NCBI RefSeq assembly: GCF_002140975.2
Contig: NZ_CP147247.1
Coordinates: 3,659,001 to 3,723,000, forward strand
Source of the DNA: Enterococcus sp. 9E7_DIV0242
GTDB taxonomy: Bacteria > Bacillota > Bacilli > Lactobacillales > Enterococcaceae
Reading direction: 5' to 3'
DNA length: 64,000 bases
Under the pieces are notes generated by a model. That model saw only the letters and a list, made by a program, of their open reading frames with translations, was not told the origin of the DNA and ran no database searches. A program made the translations under genes and the position numbers. Within the stretch, counting starts at the first letter, position 1; each line of letters begins with the position of its first letter. Shown here one piece after another: positions 8,115 to 15,475 of this stretch.

Positions 8115-8867
8115 GTGAATACGAAGAAAAAAACGATGCATCAAGCAGAGAAAAGTAATGGAACTGCTGAGCGAATGCCAAAGAAGCGACGGAAGAAAAA
8201 ACCATTGACTACTAAAAAGTCAATGATTAAAAGCAAGCGTAGACAATCAAGAGTACGTAAAAATAGGTCAAATCAGCTGTCCAACCAACCCTTTTTTAAA
8301 AAATGGAACAATGGATGGAAAAAAATTTATTCTTACCGTGAATGGCTAGTGCTTTTGTTAATGATTTGTGCGTCTATCTGGCTTTTTATCACCTACACGG
8401 TTCATCAGGTTTCCGGAGACTCGATGGCACCGACATTGGCTAACAAAGAACGGATCGTTATTCGTAAAACAGACCGGCCGAATCGTTACGACATCATCAC
8501 GTTTGTTCCAAAAGACAAGCAGGATGAGAATTATGTAAAGCGTGTTATTGGAATACCGGGGGATGCCTTTTATATCCAAGACAATCGACTGTATTTATTC
8601 CCTTCAGGCTCCGAGTTCTCAGATATCGGAGAGCTGCTGTATTCTAATAACCTGCCAGACAGCACCATCAGTTTCTATCTAGCAGAAGAAGTCGGAAAGC
8701 AATTACTTGGGCAGAATAAGATTCCAGAGGATGCCTATTTTGTTGTAGGGGATAATCGTCGAAATTCGACAGACAGTCGGGCCTTCGCTTTTATTATGAG
8801 GGACCAGATAGAAGGGGTATTGTCTTTTCGACTGTATCCATTCAATAGTTTTGGTGTCGTACATTAA
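8115..8867 (+). CDS. type I signal peptidase (active-site residues present)
   Basis: This 250-aa S26 serine protease should remove signal peptides from secreted proteins on the outer face of the membrane. A highly basic N-terminal tail (about 70 residues) precedes one transmembrane helix (about 76-96). Ser103 lies in SGDSMAPTL, the general-base Lys142 in VKRVIGIPGD, and box E is GDNRRNSTDSR. The start is GTG 8115, after AGGATGAGG. It lies 107 bases after the inactive homologue and just before a YfhO-type gene. A dedicated peptidase inside a WxL locus suggests it processes the large secreted proteins of this cluster, but it could equally serve the whole cell. Confidence 0.9.
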   Translation: MNTKKKTMHQAEKSNGTAERMPKKRRKKKPLTTKKSMIKSKRRQSRVRKNRSNQLSNQPFFKKWNNGWKKIYSYREWLVLLLMICASIWLFITYTVHQVSGDSMAPTLANKERIVIRKTDRPNRYDIITFVPKDKQDENYVKRVIGIPGDAFYIQDNRLYLFPSGSEFSDIGELLYSNNLPDSTISFYLAEEVGKQLLGQNKIPEDAYFVVGDNRRNSTDSRAFAFIMRDQIEGVLSFRLYPFNSFGVVH

Positions 8868-8892
8868 TCATTAAGTAAATGGAGAAGAACGA

Positions 8893-11832
8893 ATGAAATC
8901 AAAAATGATAGAATTTATAAAACAAAAGGGCCTATTATACGGTTTGTTCAGCTTTTTGATTCCTATAGGAGTCATGGCCATCGCCTATTACGGGATTGAT
9001 GTGATTCCGGCACAGGGACATCGCTCGATCTTAGCCTCGGATGCTTATTCACAGTATTCGATGTTTTTCGGCGGCTTCAATAATTTGGTTCAAAATGGGG
9101 AAAGTTTGCTGTTCAACTGGTATGCCTCATTAGGATTGAATAATGTAGCATTTATGTCGTATTACTTAAATAGCCTATTCACACCGTTGTCTCTGTTTTT
9201 TGAAAATAGTCATATGGATTATTTTATGTACTACCTGACACTAGTGAAATTTGGTTGCTTAGGACTAAGTTTTTGGATTTACGCATTACAAACATTCAAA
9301 CTCGACAGATGGAAACAGTTAATCATGGCTGTTAGCTATGCACTGATGAGCTTCTCTGTGGCCTATTCAGAGATCACGATGTGGTTTGATGGCTTGATGT
9401 ATCTGCCCTTGGTGATTCTGGGGATCAATCGTTTGATGGACAAGAGAAAGCCGACAGTACTCTTTGTCTTTTATTTTTTATTGTTCATCTCTAATTTTTA
9501 CATTGCTTTTATGATCGGTATTTTTTCCTTTCTTTACTTCTGGGCACGCCTATTTATTCGGCCACGAGTTTATAGACGCAGTGTCTGGCTATATTTGGTG
9601 ACTTCGTTTGCAGCTGGTGGAGCCTCTATGCCAATCATCATCCCAACTATTCTAGATATTACCAGCAATGGGGAAAGTCTGACAGAAATCAATCGATTGT
9701 TTACCAAAACAGCGGCACCTCTGAGTATTCTTATCAAAAATATGGTTGGGGTGTACGACTCGACAAAGTACGATATGGTTCCATTTATTTATGTAGGAAC
9801 ATTGTCGCTTTTGCTGTGTATTTTTTTCTTTCTTACGAAGAAAATCAGTCGGAGAATCAAGCTAGCCTATGGCAGTGTACTAGGCTTCATTTTTATCAGC
9901 TTTTACATTGAGGCATTGGATTTACTGTGGCAAGGCTTGCACGCACCGAATATGTTTCTTTTTCGCTATAGTTTTACATTTTCCTTTGTTGTGTTGATGT
10001 TGGCCGGGTATGGTTGGGAGAAGTACTCGAAAGAAGATTTTTCCCAAATGGCACACATTATTGCAACGATTTTTATTCTTTTTTTGGGAGTGAAAATCTA
10101 TACGAACTTTAATGAGGAACAATATGGTTATTTCTATTTAAGCAGTCTTTTCTGGAGCGCAATTGCCTTAATCAGCTTTCTCGGTCTATTTTGGTTACAG
10201 CAGAAACAGAAATTACCGCGAATAAGTAACGCATTAATGGTGGGGATCGTAGTTGTCGAACTATGGGCAAACACAACAGGACTTGTCGTAGGGATACTTA
10301 ACGATTGGACATACCCTAATTATCTTGGTGTTACTAATGTTTATGATGATATAGAAACCTTGGTAGACTATACGAAAAAGGAAAATCCTGATAATTTCTA
10401 TCGAATGGAAAACCTAACGCCAATTACAATGAACGATTCTTTTTTATTTGGCTATAGCGGTGTTTCCATGTTTTCCTCCATTCGTAATCGTCATTCCTCT
10501 CAGTATCTGGATAAGCTGGGTTTTCGCTCAAAGGGCACGAACTTGAATATCCTGTATGCAAATAATACGCTGCTGATGGACAGTCTTTTAGGAGTAAAAT
10601 ATAATCTATCGAAACAGGAAGATTCATTGAAGTTCGGCTATCAGGAGGTAAAAACTAGTGGGAAATATACCCTATTTAAGAATAACTATGTCTTGCCTTT
10701 AGGTATCTTGACAGATGATTGGATTTATCAGGATGGAGCTGTAGAAAATCAGACCAAGCTGATTAACCATCTAGCCGGACAGGATGAAAATGACTCAATG
10801 TTTACCTTTACAGATGCAGAAGTGGTTGCTAGTGAAAACACTGTATTTGATTCTAAGCACTTAGAAACGAATAATCTTGAAGTTGTTACGTATACGAGAG
10901 AAGATGAGGAGGAGCCGATGGAAATCACCTATAAAGTGGCGGTTCCTGCAAAACAGCAAGCATATTTGACTCTTTATCAAGCGGAATCGGATGGTGTGAT
11001 CGGTGCCCCCAATATGAAAGCCGAGGTTAATGGAACGACGCACTCCTGGATGTTCGGCAGAGTAGGCCAATACATTTCTTTAGGATACTATGAAGAGGCT
11101 CAGACGGTACAGGTGAAGGTGACCTTTACGTATTCAAAAGAATCAGATAAAGAAAAATCAATGATTCTGTTAAAACCTGATGTTGCGTTGATGGATACAG
11201 ATCAATTTGTGTCAACGGTAGAAAAGATACAGAAAAAAGGAGTAGAGATCGATGTTAAAGGACGCAAAGCCTCTACCTCCGTTGCGTTGAAAGAAGATCA
11301 AATTTTGATGACGACGATTCCATACGATAAAGGCTGGAAAGCCTACGTGGATGGGAAAGAGGTAGCGATTCCAACCTTTAAGGATGCGTTTTTGACTATT
11401 CCGTTGACTGCCGGGAAATATACGGTTGAACTGGTGTACTTCCCTTATGGGATGAGGCTGGGGCTCTGGATTGCTGGTGGCAGTATTCTGCTATTTGGTG
11501 CTATAGTGTTCTGGTTGAAGAAAAAACGACAGGATGAGCCGCAACTGATTATGGATATAGCTGAGGAACATAAGGCAAGCAATCCAGGGGATAAGCAGCA
11601 TGGTTCAGGTGAAAAACAAGAGAGAGCTATCGAACGTCTGATCGATCAAAACGATGTATCTAAAGAAGAAGCATCGGAAAAAACAGAACAACAAAAATCG
11701 CTGCTAACAGAGTTTACTTTTTCTCGGGGAGAGGATGAGTCAATCTCATTTAAACTATCTACAAGTGAAATAAAAGAAAAGAGATCGATGGAAGAACAAC
11801 CTTTAGATGACGGAAAAGATACAGATGCATAG
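8893..11832 (+). CDS. YfhO-family polytopic membrane protein
   Basis: This 979-aa protein has about 12-13 transmembrane helices in the first 460 residues. A large extracellular beta-rich domain (about 470-830) follows, then one more helix (about 843-865) and a hydrophilic, acidic tail of about 110 residues ending EEQPLDDGKDTDA. The N-terminal RSILASDAYSQYSMFF and GLNNVAFMSYYLNSLF segments are typical of the YfhO family, whose members are GT-C-like proteins needed for glycosylation of lipoteichoic or wall teichoic acid. Here it may glycosylate a surface polymer or the surface proteins of this locus. The long charged tail is beyond the usual family length. It follows the active signal peptidase by 25 bases and closes the WxL operon. 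Confidence 0.85.
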   Translation: MKSKMIEFIKQKGLLYGLFSFLIPIGVMAIAYYGIDVIPAQGHRSILASDAYSQYSMFFGGFNNLVQNGESLLFNWYASLGLNNVAFMSYYLNSLFTPLSLFFENSHMDYFMYYLTLVKFGCLGLSFWIYALQTFKLDRWKQLIMAVSYALMSFSVAYSEITMWFDGLMYLPLVILGINRLMDKRKPTVLFVFYFLLFISNFYIAFMIGIFSFLYFWARLFIRPRVYRRSVWLYLVTSFAAGGASMPIIIPTILDITSNGESLTEINRLFTKTAAPLSILIKNMVGVYDSTKYDMVPFIYVGTLSLLLCIFFFLTKKISRRIKLAYGSVLGFIFISFYIEALDLLWQGLHAPNMFLFRYSFTFSFVVLMLAGYGWEKYSKEDFSQMAHIIATIFILFLGVKIYTNFNEEQYGYFYLSSLFWSAIALISFLGLFWLQQKQKLPRISNALMVGIVVVELWANTTGLVVGILNDWTYPNYLGVTNVYDDIETLVDYTKKENPDNFYRMENLTPITMNDSFLFGYSGVSMFSSIRNRHSSQYLDKLGFRSKGTNLNILYANNTLLMDSLLGVKYNLSKQEDSLKFGYQEVKTSGKYTLFKNNYVLPLGILTDDWIYQDGAVENQTKLINHLAGQDENDSMFTFTDAEVVASENTVFDSKHLETNNLEVVTYTREDEEEPMEITYKVAVPAKQQAYLTLYQAESDGVIGAPNMKAEVNGTTHSWMFGRVGQYISLGYYEEAQTVQVKVTFTYSKESDKEKSMILLKPDVALMDTDQFVSTVEKIQKKGVEIDVKGRKASTSVALKEDQILMTTIPYDKGWKAYVDGKEVAIPTFKDAFLTIPLTAGKYTVELVYFPYGMRLGLWIAGGSILLFGAIVFWLKKKRQDEPQLIMDIAEEHKASNPGDKQHGSGEKQERAIERLIDQNDVSKEEASEKTEQQKSLLTEFTFSRGEDESISFKLSTSEIKEKRSMEEQPLDDGKDTDA

Positions 11833-11951
11833 GTAAAATACAAAAGACTTGGTTCATTTGGAATGCCCACAATTAATAGTTTAAAATACTCATTTTTTGA
11901 GTGGACAAGTATAACTCCTTCTTTTGAACGATTATCTTTCTACTGTGGCTC

Positions 11952-11980
11952 TTTTTTTCACTCCGTCAACATGCTAGAAT
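11952..11980 (+). promoter_or_regulatory. probable retron promoter (extended -10)
   Basis: An extended -10 box TGCTAGAAT (hexamer 11975-11980) is preceded at 17 bases by a T-rich, weak -35 (11952-11957). Transcription would begin near 11987, about five bases before the a1 repeat of the retron RNA. This fits a dedicated promoter for the msr-msd-RT transcript. Confidence 0.6.
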
Positions 11981-11991
11981 AAAAAGGTAGA

Positions 11992-12189
11992 GTAAAAATG
12001 ACAGAGATGATAGCGCATGCGATCGTCCAGATCGATCTGATGGTGAGTCACCATCGGAGAGGAATAAGGGATTATATTCACTGTAAGCTGATCAATGTAC
12101 GCCCGCACATTTCATGTGCTTCCGCCTTCGGCTTTGTACATCTCACAACTTACAGTATCGAATTTTTGTGTCGTCTCTGTCGTTCTTGC
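11992..12189 (+). ncRNA. retron msr-msd RNA (template for msDNA)
   Basis: The a1 repeat (11992-12010) pairs with the a2 repeat (12171-12189) over 19 positions with one mismatch and three G-U pairs. Right after a1 stands UAGC (12011-12014), whose G at 12013 is the expected branch guanosine. The msr has two hairpins: 12020-12034 (5 bp) and 12039-12055 (7 bp, 3-nt loop). The msd is a long stem: 12080-12087 pairs with 12149-12156, extended by 12076-12079 with 12160-12163, and inside it 12095-12100 pairs with 12136-12141. The stem forks into two apical hairpins (12105-12119 and 12124-12132). The predicted msDNA is roughly 85-100 nt, copied from about 12170 back to about 12072. A naive gene call starting at 11998 would translate this RNA. 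Confidence 0.92.
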
Positions 12190-12228
12190 TTATTCGAGCA
12201 TAAGGAAGCATGGAGTAGGAGACTGCTT

Positions 12229-13236
12229 ATGAGTAGGGATATATGGAAATATATAACAGTAGAACAATGTAATGAGTTCTTGTTGTCATTTCAACTGTTG
12301 GGTGAAACAACGCTTTCGAATAAGGAACAAATTACTTGTTTATACAGCCTCAGCAATACTCTTGAAAAACATTATGAACAATATACACTAGTGAAAAGTA
12401 ATGGTGGGACAAGAAAAATCACGAAGCCGGATGAGCGCTTGAAACTGGTTCAGAAAAATATTTTAGCCAATATCTTGTCCCAACGAAGTGTGTCAATCTA
12501 TGCGACTGCTTATCAAAAAGGCGTTGGATTGATTATGAACGCACAGCCGCATACGGAGAAACAACAGATTTTGAAACTGGATATTGAAGATTTTTTTGAT
12601 AGTATTTCTTTTTCGCAGGTCTATGCGTATGGGTTTCCTCGTAGCTATTTTCCAAAAGCTACAGCAGGATTATTAACCAATCTCTGTTGCTACAATCATT
12701 GCTTGCCTCAAGGAGCGCCGACCTCTCCGATGATTTCCAATCTAGTTTTAAGAAGCTTTGATGATTCTATTGGTCAGTGGTGTGTGGAAAAAGGAATCAG
12801 CTACACTCGCTTTTGCGATGATATGACATTTTCCGGTACATTTGATGCTACAACAGTGAAAAATAAGGTACAGGCCTTTTTAGTTGAGCTCGGATTTTCG
12901 CTCAATAAAAAGAAAACTAGAGTGATTTCCAAGCATGAACAACAAACAGTAACCGGGATTGTAGTAAATGAGAAATCTCAAGCGCCAAGAACCTATCGAA
13001 AACAGCTGCGCCAAGAAATCTATTATTGCATGAAGTTTGGTGTTTCTTCACATATAGCACGTAAAACGGCTGTTGCTCCGCACTTGATTGAGCAGAGAAC
13101 GATTGAAAATTATCTGCTTTCGCTATTGAGTAAGACCAATTTTATTTTGCAGATCAATCCTTTGGACGAAGAATTTCTACAGGCTAGAACACAGCTGAAA
13201 GTTCTCTTGACTGAACATCGTCAAGTATACAGATAA
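12229..13236 (+). CDS. retron reverse transcriptase
   Basis: This 335-aa retron-type reverse transcriptase should use the branch guanosine of the msr RNA to prime msDNA synthesis. Motifs in order are the retron-specific region X NAQPH (residues 104-108, consensus NAxxH), motif A LDIEDFFDS with Asp118, motif B QGAPTSP (161-167), the catalytic FCDD (195-198, where most retrons have YADD), and region Y VTG (241-243). The length matches single-domain retron RTs, and no effector domain is fused. The start is ATG 12229, with a GGAG-type RBS about eight bases upstream and a small hairpin (12189-12204) just after a2. An in-frame ATG at 11998 lies inside the a1 repeat and is rejected. No co-directional effector gene follows; a strong terminator closes the unit. 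Confidence 0.95.
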   Translation: MSRDIWKYITVEQCNEFLLSFQLLGETTLSNKEQITCLYSLSNTLEKHYEQYTLVKSNGGTRKITKPDERLKLVQKNILANILSQRSVSIYATAYQKGVGLIMNAQPHTEKQQILKLDIEDFFDSISFSQVYAYGFPRSYFPKATAGLLTNLCCYNHCLPQGAPTSPMISNLVLRSFDDSIGQWCVEKGISYTRFCDDMTFSGTFDATTVKNKVQAFLVELGFSLNKKKTRVISKHEQQTVTGIVVNEKSQAPRTYRKQLRQEIYYCMKFGVSSHIARKTAVAPHLIEQRTIENYLLSLLSKTNFILQINPLDEEFLQARTQLKVLLTEHRQVYR

Positions 13237-13293
13237 ATAAATGTATAAAGAAAAATGAGAAGTGGTTGAACCATTTCGTGAACTATAAAAATC

Positions 13294-13345
13294 AAAAACA
13301 GGCCTACCAATCATGTGCAAACGATTGGTGGGCCTGTTTTATTTT
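13294..13345. terminator. bidirectional terminator after the retron RT
   Basis: A stem of about 17 bp with one G-U pair joins AAACAGGCCTACCAATC-type arms around a 10-nt loop. It is followed by a T-rich run on the + side and preceded by an A-run that serves the - side. It lies between the convergent RT gene and the membrane-protein gene on the other strand, so it insulates the retron as a single transcription unit. Confidence 0.85.
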
Positions 13346-13388
13346 GGGAAAGCAATTCCAAACTGCTAAGCCCAAGTAAGCTTTCGCT

Positions 13389-13766
13389 TTAGAATGTATA
13401 AGCTAAAACACTGAGCACGACAAGTGTAAAGAAAATGGTGCCGATCATCATAAGTTCAAATTTTTCTACTGTTTCTTTTTTAGAATGTGATTGCTCATCA
13501 ATGAATGTAAGCTCAGGAAAGGTAACAGATAGATACTTTTTGAAAGGTTGCGTGTAGGGAGTGAGTGCGACAATGACCTCACTACTATTTTCCTCTAAAA
13601 GCTCTTTGATCTCTTGAAAAGAAACGATTTCCCAGGAAATATCTTTCCTTGATTCTGTGACGTGTCGAAGCAGGTCGTCCGACAGAGTGGCTTCGTGAGT
13701 TGTTGTCAGTTGACTTGATAGTTGGAAATCAATTTTGTCCATGCTTGTTAGAACATAACCCTTCAT
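13389..13766 (-). CDS. small tail-anchored membrane protein, unknown function
   Basis: This 125-aa protein is not recognised. It has a soluble N-terminal part of about 100 residues with alternating strands and helices, then a single C-terminal transmembrane helix (about 104-123) ending AYTF, so it is probably tail-anchored. An AAGGAGG RBS precedes its ATG. It lies 13 bases downstream of an XRE-family membrane regulator on the same strand, so the two form an operon, convergent with the retron. The pairing suggests a sensor and its regulator. A link to the retron is possible only from position. Confidence 0.6.
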   Translation of the reverse strand: MKGYVLTSMDKIDFQLSSQLTTTHEATLSDDLLRHVTESRKDISWEIVSFQEIKELLEENSSEVIVALTPYTQPFKKYLSVTFPELTFIDEQSHSKKETVEKFELMMIGTIFFTLVVLSVLAYTF

Positions 13767-13779
13767 AAGATACCTCCTT

Positions 13780-14274
13780 TTATGTGAAGCTTGTCGAAGT
13801 AGCTACTGCGAAAATAAGTACGATAAGAATGACAACCGTGTAGAGTATTTTTTCAGATACAGCTTCTAGCTTTTTCATGTATAGTGCGTAAATACCCAGA
13901 ATCAGCAGTGAAAGAACCGCATAAAAAATGACCACTCCATTGTTGTTTATTTTATGAAAAATAGCGAAGATCACAGTGGTTAATGAAACGATAAATAGAA
14001 CAACTGTGCTGTTTCTGGCGTATTTTTGCCTCTGTTGATTTGCTTCTTTTTGCATCGTAGAATCAATTGCTTTTTTGAGAATCAACTGCTCTAAAGGAAT
14101 CTTGTATAACTCGCTTAACATAATCAAATTGGAAATATCTGGAAAAGTCTTATTATTTTCCCACTGTGAAATTGCTTGACGAGAAACGAAAATTTTATTG
14201 GCTAATTGCTCTTGTGTCAGGTGATGCTCTTCTCGTTTTGTTTTTAAATGAGCACCAATATCCATTGTGTCCAT
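13780..14274 (-). CDS. XRE-family regulator with C-terminal membrane domain
   Basis: This 164-aa protein has an N-terminal helix-turn-helix of the Cro/CI (XRE) type (residues 6-62; LTQEQLANKIFVSRQAISQWE is the helix-turn-helix core). The C-terminal half contains three hydrophobic helices (about 85-160), so it is a membrane-tethered DNA-binding protein. Such proteins are usually local regulators of their neighbours. It is translated from an ATG preceded by GAAGAGGAC and leads a two-gene operon with the tail-anchored protein. The target promoter is probably its own. Confidence 0.8.
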   Translation of the reverse strand: MDTMDIGAHLKTKREEHHLTQEQLANKIFVSRQAISQWENNKTFPDISNLIMLSELYKIPLEQLILKKAIDSTMQKEANQQRQKYARNSTVVLFIVSLTTVIFAIFHKINNNGVVIFYAVLSLLILGIYALYMKKLEAVSEKILYTVVILIVLIFAVATSTSFT

Positions 14275-15016
14275 CTTTGTCCTCTTCTCTTTTTCAAATT
14301 TTCCACACCCTTATTCTAAAATAAATACTAAGAAAAGCAAAGAAAGTATGGCTTTCTTCCTTGGTGTTAGTAGGTTTCTTGAACAATTGAAAGAATTGGA
14401 TTGATGATACACTTCTCTATTTAAGAAAGGATAATGAGTACGATGGACCCTGTGAAGTTAGTTTTAATCGTAAAATGAGACTGGCAAAGTAGCTGATTGT
14501 ATATCAACTTGCCTGTCGAATACGATAATCTCGCCCACTGAGTTATCACTGTATCTGAAACGTTCGGAGTTATCTAAATAGTTTTAAATGTAATCTATAT
14601 TATTTGGTTGTTCACAATCACAGTAGCCGACTTTTCAGTGGGATGAAAAGCATTTTATTTATTGCCTTAATAGAGTCTGAAATCGAGCTGAATGAAAAAG
14701 ATAAAATAACTGTTGAATCTAATTTTTTGATATCAGAAGGTTATTTAATACACAAGGGAAATCGCTATTGTTGCATCTGTAATTACATGATTTTTTCAGT
14801 TTCAATAGAACACTTATAAAAAGAAATACAATACAAATATCCTGTATTTATTAAGAAGAGATAAAGAAAGGATTAAGGAAAGGTAAAGGTTTTATTTTAT
14901 TTACTCAGCCGTTTTTTAACGAGATGAAATGGCTGCGGCCGACTGTTATGATGATCAATAAAAATAACATGAATTATTTTTTTCGAGTACTAGTCATCGG
15001 CTTAATATTTGGACGG
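14275..15016. other. gene-poor, probably decayed stretch
   Basis: No convincing gene is seen in about 740 bases. The best frame is 58 residues from ATG 14643 (hydrophobic start, a CCIC pair near the end) without a good RBS. A 14-codon frame behind AAAGGA near 14427 is also open. Stop codons are frequent on both strands, which suggests remnants of lost genes. Confidence 0.4.
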
Positions 15017-15045
15017 TTGACTTCTTTTTGCTAACACTTTATAGT
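15017..15045 (+). promoter_or_regulatory. strong sigma-A promoter upstream of candidate small RNA
   Basis: The -35 TTGACT (15017-15022), a 17-bp spacer and the -10 TATAGT (15040-15045) form a near-consensus vegetative promoter. Transcription should start near 15052. No gene with a credible RBS starts behind it before the terminator at 15280-15322. Confidence 0.7.
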
Positions 15046-15051
15046 CGTGAA

Positions 15052-15322
15052 GAATTGAATGACTTGTTAGGTGAGGCTCCTATACAAACACAGGCTGCTG
15101 CTCAGATTTGTCGAAAGACAGTAATGGGTAGAACAGGGATTGCCGAATTAAGGCTTTTCAAAAAGCAGCTAAAAGCACCGCTTTTTACGTTGTATAGTGC
15201 TAAAACTCAACGAAGAGAAAACTGAACGTAGCTGAAGACGGTATAGAACTGTCTATTCAGCCATGCCTTCATTTCCCAGCACTTTCGTTGATCCTTTATG
15301 ACGAAAGTGATTTTTTATTTTT
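15052..15322 (+). ncRNA. candidate small RNA of about 270 nt
   Basis: The stretch between the strong promoter at 15017-15045 and the rho-independent terminator has no frame with a credible start; a 65-codon frame opens with TTG inside the promoter itself. The transcript would contain a hairpin AAAAAGC...GCTTTTT (about 15160-15190), a second stem GCTGAA...TTCAGC (about 15229-15262) and the terminator. It could be a small RNA, or the leader of the LCP operon ended by attenuation. It is not assigned to any known RNA family. Confidence 0.4.
15280..15322 (+). terminator. rho-independent terminator
   Basis: A 9-bp stem CACTTTCGT / ACGAAAGTG (15280-15288 with 15301-15309) has a 12-nt loop and is followed by ATTTTTTATTTTT. 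It ends the transcript starting near 15052, and it lies about 150 bases before the LCP gene. Confidence 0.85.
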
Positions 15323-15475
15323 GCAGAGGATTTTTGAATAGAAGAAGGGGATGGAACAAAAGTGTGTAATTTCCCTCGCCTGGTTTATCAGAAGAAACGG
15401 GTCTTGTTAATGCCGAAAACAAGTTTTTCATTCAACGGAACGTTCATAAATAATTGGAAAGAGAGGAAGTTAGAA

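Noticed and set aside
11998..12228. The upstream part of a 412-codon frame, as an N-terminal extension of the RT
   Set aside because: It covers the a1 repeat, branch site, msr and msd of the retron RNA. The residues match no RT domain, and a good RBS stands before ATG 12229.
14604..14819. A 71-codon frame on the plus strand
   Set aside because: It begins with TTG without an RBS. The shorter ATG version is also poorly supported.
15028..15225. A 65-codon frame on the plus strand
   Set aside because: Its TTG start lies inside the promoter at 15017-15045, so it could not be translated from that transcript.
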